The notes under the pieces are model-generated. The model made no database searches. It had not been told where the DNA came from and saw nothing but the letters and a program-made list of their open reading frames with translations. Source: Marinifilum sp. D714 (GTDB lineage Bacteria; Bacteroidota; Bacteroidia; Bacteroidales; Marinifilaceae). From it: a stretch of DNA of 64,000 bases. Both the position numbers and the translations under genes were made by a program. Position 1 is the stretch's first letter; every line of letters begins with the position of its first letter. Below, piece after piece: positions 34,139 to 43,136 of the stretch. The stretch is from the NCBI RefSeq assembly GCF_030851345.1, contig NZ_JALPNU010000001.1, positions 124,001 to 188,000 of the forward strand, given 5' to 3'.

Positions 34139-37100
34139 TTAGAATCTTACATTTAATCCAAAACCAAAGCTACGGGCAAATGGATAATCCGTACCTCTCT
34201 CAACTTCCACATTGGATAATCTAAACAGATCGTTCGCATAAAAACTTAATCGTAGAGCATCAATTCTATACTTAGATAATTTTTTACTGTCGAACTGATA
34301 TGAAAGTGATAAATTACTTAACTGCAATATGTTTTGATTTTGAATAAAGCGTGTTGAGATGAAAGTTTTATCACTTGTATTAATTGCCTTATAAGATGTT
34401 TCGTCACCTGGCTTTTTCCATCTATTAGTCAATGCACGTTTGTCTCCATTGAAATTTGGATTCAAATTTTCAATCTTATCAACCACGGTTTGGTTGTAAA
34501 TATCGCCACCTAACGAATAGGTAAAAACCATATTTAAATTCCAACTTTTGTAGTAAAGATTATTACTAATATTTCCAAACAGTACAGGCTCTGAATTCCC
34601 TCCAATTATCTTATCCTCAGCATCCCAAATCCTTGTAATAGTTTGACCATCTTTTTTGAGAAATAGTTCTTCACCAGTCGCAGGGTCAATACCTAAAGAT
34701 TTAACGGCTTTAATCGTTGTTAATGATTCTCCTTCTTCATACACCAAGCCAGGAACTTTTTTTGCTGCATTATTAGCATCATTAATGGTTTTTAAGGCAT
34801 CTGATATTTTTAATATCTTACTTTCATTATGCGCTAATTGTAAGCCAATACCCCACTCCAAATCCTTTTCCTGATTACGGATTAGCACAGCATTGATATT
34901 GGCTTCGTAACCTATATTCTCAATCTCCCCTAAATTTGCTTTGTATGTTCCACTTGGAAAACCTAGAGATGGAGCCACTGTAATATCGGCCAACATTCCT
35001 GTTGTTCTCTTCTGATAATAATTAAGACTTGTTCTTATTCTTCCTTCTTTTAGAACAAAATCTAATCCTAAGTTGTGAGATTTTTGTTCTTGCCATTTCA
35101 AATTCGGATTTCCATAAGCTTTTAATGTAGCTGAAATAGTGTTATCATATAAAAGGTCTGTTCTGTATGCATAAGTGGTTATTGCCTGGTGAGCTGAAAA
35201 CTCTTGATTTCCTGTTACACCATAGTTATATCTCAGCTTCAACTCCTCCAAAAATCCATTACTAAAAAAGTTTTCTTTATGAATATTCCATCCACCACCT
35301 ACAGACCAGAAAGCTGCAAACTTATTATCTGCTCCAAACTTAGATGACCCATCGTAACGAATAGATAAATCCGCAAAATATTTATCATTATAAATATAAT
35401 TCCCATTAAGAAATACACCTACCGATTTTGATTTTGATGATGAACTATAAGGTTTAGATCCTTCTTTATATTGCATAGCAAATGCAACATCCTGAAATTT
35501 ATCATTCGGAAAGCCTTGAACTGAAAACCCATAACCATCATACTTTCTGTATTCTAATTCACCTCCAAGACCAAAAAACAAGGTATGATTTCCTATTTGC
35601 TTATTGTAATTTAAAACAACATTACTTGAAACATCTAGTGACTTACTATCATTTTTAGACATTTCCCCCCTTTTATCAACAGGCAAGTAACCATAGCCTT
35701 CATCCAAGATTTGCTTCAATGTATAGGATGAACTAAATGGAGATCTATAACTTGATGAATTCGAATCACCATAGTTAATATAAAAACTAGCCTTTAAGCG
35801 TAACGCTTTATTAATATTCCAATCAAAGTTAAATCGTTCAATCACATTATTCGAAATAGTTTCATCTTTGAATGGGAGGTTAGCATCAAAAAGTGGGTTG
35901 GTATCACCATTAGATAATAATGGTAGCATTTCCCCATTTTCATCCTTAAATCTCTCGTAAGGATTTAGAGAGGCATAAGTACTAAAACTTCCATAGGGTG
36001 AATCATAACGTTTCTTTTATGAAAACGATGCATAATTTTGAATGGTGATCTTATCAGCAATACGATAGATCAATTTAAAACCCAAATCAAACTTATCGTT
36101 ACCTGAGTCTTTAATGACTCCTCTGTTATTTCGATAAGATGCATCAATACCATATCTTACCTTATCCACACCTCCTTCTACGTAAAGGGAATGTGATTGT
36201 GACACGGAATTTTGAACAGGTTGAGATAACCAATAAGTATCAACGCCTTCCTGAATAATTTTATACTTATCGTTGTATAATCTATTCTTTTCAATTTGAT
36301 CTTCAGCATCACTCCCTTCATAAAGTCCAGCTAATTTTTCAAATTCCAGCTTCTCTCTCGCATCCATAAGATTATAATCACTTAGATCAGGAAAAGAAAA
36401 ATTTGGTCTAAAATCATAAGTTACTCTCAACTCTCCCGCCTTTGGAGCAACTGTTTCGATAACAACAACACCATTACCAGCTCTTGATCCATACAAAATT
36501 GTAGCGGCAGCATCTTTTAAAATACTCATTGACTTTATACGGTTAGGGTCCAGATCCATCACATATTCAGCAGTATTTTGAAATCCATCAACAATAAATA
36601 TTGGTTGAGTCGATTCATTTTGGAAACTTCCTCTACCCCTGATCGTAAAATCAGGCACGGCATTAGGATTTGATCCTTGAGTGTTACTTTCTTGAATTCT
36701 AAATCCTGCATCCAATACAGAAAGTGTCGTCAACATATTACCAGTTGATATTTTCTGAATATCCTCTTGCTTAAAAGTTGAAACAGCACCTGCAAAACCA
36801 GTCTTCCCTTTATTAAAATAACCAGTTACAACAACTTCATCCAATCCTTCGGTGCTTGATAACAATGTTACATTTAGAACCATCTGGCCAGTATAGTTTC
36901 TTTCTTGTGGCAACATTCCAACAAAAGAGAAAATCAATACTGCATTTTTATCTTCCAATTCCAAAGTATAGTTCCCATTAATGTCGGTAGCAACACCCGT
37001 TGTGCTCCCCTTAATTACAACAGATACACCCGGTAAAGGCTCCCCATATTTATCGGTTACTCTTCCTTTTAGTTCTTTCTTTTCCTGCACTTCCTCTATA

Positions 37101-37465
37101 ACAGGAACAGGATCTTGTTTGGTAATGATTACAAAATCCTCAACAATTTCGTACTTTACCGGTGCTTGCTGACAAATTTCATTCAACACTTCTTCCAGAC
37201 TGGCATCTTCCATATCCAGCTGAACTTCAATCTCATCATCTATTTCATTTACATTGTACATGAAATAAGTACCAGTTTGATTATTCAGATCTTCCAACAC
37301 ATCAACCAATGATGTTTTGGCCTGAACACTAACTTGTTGTCCGAGAAGAACAGATGCAGAAAGCTGCAAGCTGCCAACAAGAATTAAAATAAAACTTAGC
37401 TTCATAACAAGCAGGGTTTTTCGAATGGTAGGTGACATACACCTCCACATAAGGTTTTTTTTCAT
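34139..37465 (-). pseudogene. SusC/RagA transporter with STN domain, interrupted by one in-frame TAA (locus 2)
   Basis: Two open stretches, 36017-37465 (482 residues) and 34139-35929, lie in the same frame and join through the codons between them (KKRYDSPYGSFSTYASLNPY), the well-known start of the SusC barrel. Only TAA at 36017-36019 breaks the gene. Ignoring it gives about 1107 residues, the size of the locus 1 protein. The first part has the signal, STN, regulatory beta domain, plug (LILYGSRAGNGV-like AATILYGSRAGNG) and first strands; the second has the barrel ending SFGFGLNVRF. One base change (for example GAA to TAA) explains it. A plug-only product could not transport. Confidence 0.85.
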
Positions 37466-37526
37466 AACTTTATGGTCTAGATTAATACTACCATTGACAC
37501 AATTCTCAATGGTTTGTTATTTGTAA

Positions 37527-37560
37527 AACAGGGAATGTGGCCGCATTTCCTGTTTTTTTT
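37527..37560. other. Hairpin in the fecR-susC gap, locus 2
   Basis: AACAGGGAATG / CATTTCCTGTT (37527-37537, 37544-37554) followed by T8 on the plus strand. It has the same stem as 21041-21072 in locus 1 and lies in the leader of the interrupted susC. Confidence 0.5.
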
Positions 37561-37598
37561 ATGTGCTTTGGGGTGGCCGCCACAAAAGCACAATATCT

Positions 37599-38795
37599 TT
37601 ATTCAGGTTTCCCTACAATAATTTTATCATCTTTAATGGCAAACTGTACATCTGCCATCTTTTCTATCATTTCGAGTGTAAAGTTCAAGCTTTTGTTTTT
37701 CTTGGCTGCACCCGTAAATCGGTACTCACGATATCTGTGATCGGTAAAGAAGAATTCAACATTGTACCATCGGCTTAACTGATGGCAAATTTCTTCCAAT
37801 GACTGATCTTTATAACGGAACACTCCATCTTTCCAGGAGGTATACAAATTAGTATTTACCCTTTCTACCTTAAATCGATTGTCTCCTTTTTTTACAGTTG
37901 CCTGAAATCCTGGCTTCAACAACTCCTTATTCCCCAAACAGCTTAGCTCTACACTACCCTCAACCAAAGTAGTTGAAATGTGCTCCTCATCATGGTAAGC
38001 TGATACATTAAAACTTGTTCCCAGCACCTTTATTTCGGTATCGTGCGATGCTATAATAAATGGCATATCTGGATTATGACTTACTTCGAAATAAGCTTCT
38101 CCAGTTAATTCCACTTTCCTTTTGTTTCCCACAAACTGCACAGGATATCTAAGGCTCGATTCCGAATTCAACCACACTTTTGTTCCATCGGCTAATACCA
38201 GCGAATACTCTCCTCCTCTTGGAATTTCAATTTGATTGTAAATCACTCTGTCTTTAGCCGAAGAAGCATTATCATATATCAATTCGCTGTCAGCATTCTT
38301 TTGAATCAAAGTTCCATCTGCCTCAGTAATCAACTCCTTGTCATTTTCCTCAAGGTTCACTTTTTGTCCATTTTCAAGTGTAAGTACAGCCTTTTTTGAA
38401 CCAATGCTTGATATTTCCGCAAAATTGTAATCCTTTCCAAAATCATAATCCGTTCTTACCTGCTCAATCATGAAATAGCCAACTGTAAATAAAACCACAA
38501 CTGCTGCAGCATAAGGCAACCAAGTATGTAATCTTCTTACTTTCGATTTCTTTTCAGGCTTCGACAGAGATTTGCTAATGTTCAACCATGCATCTTCTTT
38601 TTGAATTTGATCCAGATTACTCAAAGCCCCACTTTCTTTAAAAAGAGCCAGGTATTTGGCAAATTCATCAGCATTGGCCTCATCTTCATTCAGCCACTCC
38701 TGAAGTTTCTGAAATCCCTCTTCAGAAATTCTTCCTTGTTGATATTCTTGAATTAACTCTATAATATGTTCTTGCGAAATGTTCATTTTCCCCAT
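37599..38795 (-). CDS. FecR-family anti-sigma factor (locus 2)
   Basis: 398 residues, same layout and length as the locus 1 FecR: N-terminal helices (HIIELIQEYQQGRISEEGFQ), membrane span (YAAAVVVLFTVGYFMI), FecR core (GEAYFEVSHNPDMPF; VLGTSFNVSAYHD) and DUF4974 end (FFTDHRYREYRFTGAAKKNK). Differences are scattered conservative changes, mostly in the N-terminus and near the end. It controls the adjacent sigma factor. Because its cognate SusC is broken beyond the STN and plug region, the circuit may be locked off, or may be driven by the locus 1 SusC. Confidence 0.95.
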   Translation of the reverse strand: MGKMNISQEHIIELIQEYQQGRISEEGFQKLQEWLNEDEANADEFAKYLALFKESGALSNLDQIQKEDAWLNISKSLSKPEKKSKVRRLHTWLPYAAAVVVLFTVGYFMIEQVRTDYDFGKDYNFAEISSIGSKKAVLTLENGQKVNLEENDKELITEADGTLIQKNADSELIYDNASSAKDRVIYNQIEIPRGGEYSLVLADGTKVWLNSESSLRYPVQFVGNKRKVELTGEAYFEVSHNPDMPFIIASHDTEIKVLGTSFNVSAYHDEEHISTTLVEGSVELSCLGNKELLKPGFQATVKKGDNRFKVERVNTNLYTSWKDGVFRYKDQSLEEICHQLSRWYNVEFFFTDHRYREYRFTGAAKKNKSLNFTLEMIEKMADVQFAIKDDKIIVGKPE

Positions 38796-38875
38796 TGTTT
38801 ATAGCTATAAGTGTGTTTTTTGAAAACGGGTGACAAGTTTTTTCAACTTTTTTAAAAATATCTTTTAAGGTACAG

Positions 38876-38950
38876 AACAATTGACAATGAACAATGAACA
38901 ATGAACAATGAGTATGCAAAACGTAATTCGTAATTGACAATTCGTAATTT
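38876..38950. repeat. Short tandem repeats upstream of fecR 2
   Basis: Repeated ACAATGA units (about four, 38883-38912) are followed by two CGTAATTCGTAATT-type units around GACAATT (38922-38950). Such low-complexity runs occur between genes in Bacteroidota; here they fill the sigma-fecR gap and are absent from the matching gap of locus 1. Confidence 0.6.
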
Positions 38951-39026
38951 TATTTCTATTGAATGTAGAAGCTGACAGGTTCACAAATGCTTTCAAGTAA
39001 AACAACTTGAATCATTCAGCTATCCG

Positions 39027-39061
39027 CTGATAACTGATAACTGATAACTGATAACTGATTA
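39027..39061. repeat. CTGATAA heptamer array abutting the sigma stop codon
   Basis: Four perfect CTGATAA units and a fifth CTGATTA run directly into the TAA stop of the sigma gene (minus strand, 39059-39061). Confidence 0.75.
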
Positions 39062-39610
39062 CGGTAGTAGAATCATCACCAATACATCCAAATTGCTTCG
39101 CAACTGCTTTAAAGCTCTGGAATAATGTGTTTTTACTGTATTGATGGATATATCCATATCTTCAGCAACTTCGGCATATTTCATTTTCTCGAAAGCTATG
39201 GCTTCGAAAACGGCTTTGCATTGGGCGGGCAAAAGAGCAATCTCTTTATATAGACTTTCTTTTCTTTCTTCCAATTGCTGACTTTCGTATTTGTCTTCGA
39301 TGATATCGTAGGCTTTACTCTCCATTTCTTCGAATCGAAATTTTAGATCTTTCTTTATTTGATTGATGGAATTGTTGCGAACAATACTAAAAAGGTAAGA
39401 TTTAATAGAACCAGTAAAATTAATCATTCTATTTTTCTCCCATAGGGTAATGAAAGCTTCCTGCACAATGTCTTCTGCTTTCTCGTAGGAATCGAAATAT
39501 TTATAGGCAAATACACAAAGGGGTGTATAATACAAATCGAACAACATACGAAGACCTGTTTGATCTCCATTCTTGAATTTTTGAATGATATCTTGTTCGT
39601 GTTGCTCCAT
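39059..39610 (-). CDS. ECF RNA polymerase sigma factor (locus 2)
   Basis: 183 residues, well above nine-tenths identical by eye to the locus 1 factor, with the same region 2 (AEDIVQEAFITLWEK) and region 4 (EDMDISINTVKTHYSRALKQ). The recognition helix residues are the same, so both factors should read the same promoters. The 33 bases at 39622-39654 upstream are conserved with locus 1. The stop codon lies within a CTGATAA repeat array. It is expected to drive the SusC/D, DUF4843, PKD, TlpA, M64 operon. Confidence 0.95.
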   Translation of the reverse strand: MEQHEQDIIQKFKNGDQTGLRMLFDLYYTPLCVFAYKYFDSYEKAEDIVQEAFITLWEKNRMINFTGSIKSYLFSIVRNNSINQIKKDLKFRFEEMESKAYDIIEDKYESQQLEERKESLYKEIALLPAQCKAVFEAIAFEKMKYAEVAEDMDISINTVKTHYSRALKQLRSNLDVLVMILLP

Positions 39611-39621
39611 ATTAACCGTGG

Positions 39622-39654
39622 TAAAAGTAAAAAAGCTTACGGAAAATCCAAAAG
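39622..39654 (-). promoter_or_regulatory. Conserved upstream box of sigma gene, locus 2
   Basis: 33 bases with one difference from 23081-23113; the same distance (11 bases) to the sigma start. Likely the promoter or leader shared by the duplicated regulatory module. Confidence 0.45.
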
Positions 39655-39812
39655 TCTGTTAGATACAAGCCATACCTAAAAATGATTCCGATCAATTAAT
39701 CTATACACCAATAAAACCGAATCTGTTAAATAAAGTTAATTTAGTTGAGTTTGAAAAACTTGACACATTTGGCAGGTGGAATTGTCATAACATTTATTTA
39801 ACTTGGGTGTAA

Positions 39813-39904
39813 CTTTTGAAAAGACAACCCATTGGCTGGTCATCAAACAGGTAAAACTTGCCGGTCACACTTGTAAGAGGAGGCCAATGGGCTCTTTTCA
39901 AAAA
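39813..39904. repeat. Long inverted repeat upstream of HU-like gene
   Basis: CTTTTGAAAAGACAACCCATTGGC (in parts, 39813-39836) pairs with GGCCAATGGGCTCTTTTCAAAA (39882-39904): CCCATTGGC and TTTTGAAAAG arms with a small internal bulge. The 45-base loop contains GGTAAAACTTGCC, itself a small hairpin. It lies 133 bases before the HU-like start, so it could be a leader RNA structure or a small mobile remnant. Confidence 0.6.
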
Positions 39905-40036
39905 TACATTAATTCAGCAATAAACTGTGTTCTTACATCTGCTTTTATACCAATACTCAGTTACTCTGGACAGATGGCTATTTATATTGACTAAAAGTGA
40001 AGAATAAAGGGATTGCTGATAAAAATCTTTATTCCT

Positions 40037-40420
40037 ATGGCAATAAACATTAAAGCCACAGAAAAAGGCCAACCAGGTGTAGCTGGTGGTGGAGAAAAAA
40101 AATTCTATGCTACAAACATGATTAGCGGTAATATCGATATCGAAGAGTTATCGGAAAAAATCGCTCTAATTAGTACGGTAAGTGGTGCTGATACCAGAGC
40201 CGTATTGTATGCACTAATCGATGTGATCCCAAGTGAGCTATCCGATGGTAAATCGGTAAAACTAGGAGACATTGGTAGTTTCCGAATTAGCGTGAGCAGC
40301 GAAGGAGTTGAGACTGCTGACGAAGTAAATGCCAATTGTGTGAGAAAATCGAAAATTCTTTTCACGCCTGGCAAGAAATTAAAGGAAATGCTTACAAAAC
40401 TAAAGTATCACAAAATGTAG
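40037..40420 (+). CDS. HU-like DNA-binding protein (HU-HIG type), 1
   Basis: 127 residues from ATG 40037 (MAINIKATEKGQPGVAGGGE); a TTG eight codons earlier is open. It follows the Bacteroidota HU-like pattern: short N-terminal strand, helices with SGADTRAVLYALIDVIPSEL, then VKLGDIGSFRISVSSEGVE, the Gly-rich turn before the DNA-binding arm, and VRKSKILFTPGKKLKEML. It is longer than classical HU (90) because of the N-terminal extension. Expected to bend or bind DNA, perhaps surface-polysaccharide or chromosomal control as for related genes. A second paralog follows 207 bases downstream. Confidence 0.9.
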   Translation: MAINIKATEKGQPGVAGGGEKKFYATNMISGNIDIEELSEKIALISTVSGADTRAVLYALIDVIPSELSDGKSVKLGDIGSFRISVSSEGVETADEVNANCVRKSKILFTPGKKLKEMLTKLKYHKM

Positions 40421-40436
40421 CATTTCATTTTAAGCT

Positions 40437-40503
40437 TTGCGCAATAAATTGCGCAACGTTCCGCAACATTTTGCGAAAGCTTCCGCAATTTTTTGCGGAA
40501 CGT
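40437..40503. repeat. Cluster of TTGCGNAA palindromes after HU-like gene 1
   Basis: TTGCGCAA at 40437-40444 and 40449-40456, then ACGTTCCGCAA (40456-40466) pairing with TTGCGGAACGT (40493-40503), with GCGAAAGCTTCCGC between. It can fold as a long nested stem just after the stop codon at 40420. Confidence 0.65.
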
Positions 40504-40511
40504 ACAACCGA

Positions 40512-40538
40512 AACGCTGCCAAAGTAGGCAGCGTTTTT
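40512..40538 (+). terminator. Terminator of HU-like gene 1
   Basis: AACGCTGCC / GGCAGCGTT (40512-40520, 40527-40535) with loop AAAGTA and TTTTT. Confidence 0.85.
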
Positions 40539-40627
40539 GCATAAATTAAAACTCAATCTTGCGAAGCTTACCAACAGTTTTAATTGTCCTTTTTAAGGAA
40601 ATTTGCTAAAACCAAAACAAAAAACAA

Positions 40628-41026
40628 ATGAGCATAGAATTCAAAGCATTACCAATTCGGAATCCAAACTTGAGAAAGAATGCAAAAGCTAAATATTACC
40701 CTCAAATTTGTAGAACAAGGAAAATCGATATAGAAAAAATGTGCAATGATATTAGTCGTAACACAAGTTTAAATGAACACGCCATAAGACATGTTTTATT
40801 TGCTCTTGAATCTCAAATTGCAAATTATATGGAAGAAGGATACAGTGTTGATATACCAGGAATTGGTATCATTTATCCTTCTATAAGTGGTGAACCATCC
40901 GATACTCCTGAAGGAGTTAAAGCGGATAAAATTAAGAAGGTTAACATCAAATTCAGACCCGCCAAAAGACTAAAACAGGCCATAAAGCATGTTGAATTTA
41001 AGAAAGTAAAAAAGAGCAAGCCTTAA
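40628..41026 (+). CDS. HU-like DNA-binding protein, 2
   Basis: 132 residues. The same fold as the preceding gene but divergent: basic N-terminal extension (NLRKNAKAKYYPQICRTRKI), helices LNEHAIRHVLFALESQIANY, core VDIPGIGIIYPSISGEPSD and basic end VNIKFRPAKRLKQAIKHVEF. A GAGCAAG hairpin (41014-41037) overlaps the stop codon and probably ends transcription. It has no close partner other than the HU-like paralog upstream, from which it is separated by a strong terminator, so the two are likely expressed separately. Confidence 0.85.
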   Translation: MSIEFKALPIRNPNLRKNAKAKYYPQICRTRKIDIEKMCNDISRNTSLNEHAIRHVLFALESQIANYMEEGYSVDIPGIGIIYPSISGEPSDTPEGVKADKIKKVNIKFRPAKRLKQAIKHVEFKKVKKSKP

Positions 41027-41037
41027 ACGACTTGCTC
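41014..41037 (+). terminator. Hairpin overlapping the stop of HU-like gene 2
   Basis: GAGCAAG / CTTGCTC (41014-41020, 41031-41037) with the TAA stop inside the loop. There is no U run, so termination efficiency is uncertain. Confidence 0.45.
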
Positions 41038-41167
41038 CATAACTAATCTAATGAAATACACCCTGTACCCATTTCAGGATATATTTCTACTCTAAATCAA
41101 ATGAATATATATTTATGACTAACACAAAAAACATAGCCTATTCCTTATCTGTTTAAACAAATAAACC

Positions 41168-42742
41168 TTAAGATTTTACCGATACACATTTCACCAAACC
41201 CTTATCTGGAGAAGCTAAATACAGATTATCCTTATTATCAATGGCCATTGGGATGTATGCACACCCTTGAACCAATTCTTCTACTCCATCAATCAAACGT
41301 GCTCCGTCTTGAGAGTAAATTTTAATTCGCGTAGGACTTTTCTCAACAGTTACAATGGCTCCGCTGGACAAACAACCAATATTAACAGGATTACAACAGC
41401 CGTGAAACTGTTCCAACTCTTTTCCTCTTTGTCCGAAAGCCAATATTTTTTCACCATTTAATTTGTAGCCTTGAACACGAAATGCTCCCAAGTCAGCTAC
41501 CAACAATTGATTATCTGACCCGATACAGAAATCAAGGATACCACAACATGTTCGCATATCAGCAATCTCTGATTTTTTCTCTCCTGTCTTTGCGTCGTAG
41601 ATATATAATCTTGAAGTTTTACAGTCTGAAACAATCAGCTTGTCATTCATAAATTTAGCGCCTGAAGCGGCTCCCAATCCCTCAAATTTAAATCGCTTCT
41701 TCTCTGTTCCTTTTGCGTCAAAAACAACACAGGCAACACCATCAACCACCTGCTTTTTAATCTCTCTACCTCTGTGCTTCTTTACAATGATTTTGTAGTT
41801 GGGAGTTAAAGCATAAATCTCACTCTCCCCGCTTACTGCAAAACTTGTTGCCGGACTTTTAGAATTAGGTTGAAAAGAACTCTCAACCTTCCCATTGGCA
41901 TCTACAATCTTAAACTCTCCTGCTTTACTTAGCATACACAGCTTGTTACCTTCAATGGCTGACATATAAGTTACATTCTTGAAATCTGAACCTTTGTAAG
42001 TTTGATCAACCTTATAGTGTACGTTTTTAGCTTGAATCAGATCTTCCAACTTTACATCAGTATTCTTCATCTCTTTTATCTTTGCCTTCATGCTTCTCAC
42101 CTGCTTGTTATCCATCTTAGGATCCAAATAGGACAATAATAGTTCATGCATAGCAACATCACTTCCTCCTGATATAACAGTATTCACCTGATAAGCTGAA
42201 AACCAACTATTGGGATGGCTTTTTACCCAATTAAGCTTCCATTCTTCTAGCTCAGCTCTCAACTTATCAGAATAAGCTGTTGCTTCTTCTCTGTTATACT
42301 CCTTGAAATACTTATTCGAGCGTTTGAAAACATCCATCTGTTTCTTATTCCATTCTTCGTCAATTTTATTAACAGTAGAGGCTATTAGCTTTGTTTTTTT
42401 TATAAACTTATGTTTAGGATACTGTTCGTTTGGAACCAATTTCCCCTCAAAGCTACTCTCTCCTTTTTCAATAAAGAATCTTATACCATAATGAGTCCCT
42501 TCTTCCATAGATGACAGAAGTATATATTCAGGTTCGGTTACATTGGGAATCTCCAATAACAACTCTCCATTTTCCATATTTACTTTGAAAGGATTTTTAT
42601 CACCAAAACCTCTTCTAACATCGAATTCACAAATATCCAGCCCTTCTACCTTTATTTTTACATTGGCAGTGTTTTCACTTTTCTTTTCCTGACATGAGAT
42701 CAGCACAAGTACAACTAATAGTATACTTAGTAAATGTTTCAT
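41168..42742 (-). CDS. Cysteine-rich beta-propeller lipoprotein with DUF4369-like start (end of locus 3)
   Basis: 524 residues with a lipobox (VVLVLISC). Residues 25-230 resemble the N-terminal and helical parts of TlpA/DUF4369 proteins (IPNVTEPEYILLSSMEEG). Residues 245-524 form NHL/6-bladed-propeller-like repeats (SFAVSGESEIYALTP; LIVSDCKTSRLYIYDAKTG; LLVADLGAFRVQGYKLNGE). Cysteines cluster in MRTCCGILDFC, FHGCCNPVNIGCL and VQGCAYIPMAI, next to TVEKSPTRIKIY. The FxGCCNP...VT.EK..xRxKxY pattern recurs in uncharacterised propellers, so the Cys are likely functional (metal or disulfide). Here the thioredoxin domain of a TlpA has been replaced by a propeller. It is the last gene behind the TlpA genes of locus 3. 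Confidence 0.8.
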   Translation of the reverse strand: MKHLLSILLVVLVLISCQEKKSENTANVKIKVEGLDICEFDVRRGFGDKNPFKVNMENGELLLEIPNVTEPEYILLSSMEEGTHYGIRFFIEKGESSFEGKLVPNEQYPKHKFIKKTKLIASTVNKIDEEWNKKQMDVFKRSNKYFKEYNREEATAYSDKLRAELEEWKLNWVKSHPNSWFSAYQVNTVISGGSDVAMHELLLSYLDPKMDNKQVRSMKAKIKEMKNTDVKLEDLIQAKNVHYKVDQTYKGSDFKNVTYMSAIEGNKLCMLSKAGEFKIVDANGKVESSFQPNSKSPATSFAVSGESEIYALTPNYKIIVKKHRGREIKKQVVDGVACVVFDAKGTEKKRFKFEGLGAASGAKFMNDKLIVSDCKTSRLYIYDAKTGEKKSEIADMRTCCGILDFCIGSDNQLLVADLGAFRVQGYKLNGEKILAFGQRGKELEQFHGCCNPVNIGCLSSGAIVTVEKSPTRIKIYSQDGARLIDGVEELVQGCAYIPMAIDNKDNLYLASPDKGLVKCVSVKS

Positions 42743-42861
42743 TGTTTAATTTTATTAGTTTAATTATCTTTTTAAATGTGTTTGTTTAGACCATAATGAC
42801 CAAGTTCAACTAGAGCAATCTCCTTTCAGAAATTGCTCTATGTTCTTCTATAGTATATTGG

Positions 42862-43075
42862 CTATTTTAAAAGTTCCTCAAGCTTATGGTCCAATGCTTT
42901 TCCTCTTACATGCTTAGCAATAATTTCACCAGTGCTTGCTTCTACCAGCCAATTAGCTGGAACAGCTGGCTGTGAAAACATTTTTGCGATCGGGCTTTTA
43001 TAAACTTTCAAATCACTTTTATTGATCCAAGGGCTGTTTTTCCCTTTAAGAGGTTTTCTCCCTTGCTATTCGTTG
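42862..43075 (-). pseudogene. tlpA remnant, C-terminal 60-70 codons
   Basis: Translation of the minus strand from about 43027 to the TAG at 42862-42864 reads SPWINKSDLKVYKSPIAKMF, then VPANWLVEASTGEIIAKHVR and ALDHKLEELLK. This matches the end of the intact TlpA at 44571 nearly residue for residue. Further upstream the likeness continues (DDKRKAWEKAS becomes DQRIAREKTS) but with a stop and a frameshift near 43040. Nothing of the CxxC core remains. It is a dead duplicate between the propeller gene and the TlpA at 43137. Confidence 0.85.
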
Positions 43076-43136
43076 ATCACCTTACGAAATGGATACGACG
43101 TTTACCTTTTATTAAAATCTCTTTTAGCCATAATAC

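Larger units (their letters stand above)
39611..40036. other. Gap between sigma 2 and the HU-like gene
   Basis: It holds the conserved sigma upstream box (39622-39654) and a long inverted repeat (39813-39904). A short frame at 39803-39994 runs through the inverted repeat and is not believed to be a gene. Confidence 0.6.

Noticed and set aside
35930-36019. Frameshift in SusC of locus 2
   Set aside because: Both halves are in the same frame; the interruption is one TAA codon, not an indel.
36017-36019. Recoding (selenocysteine or pyrrolysine) at the SusC stop
   Set aside because: The codon is TAA, not TGA or TAG, and no recoding structure is evident.
39803-39994. Small gene upstream of the HU-like gene
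   Set aside because: The frame runs through both arms of the inverted repeat, and the translation has no recognisable feature.
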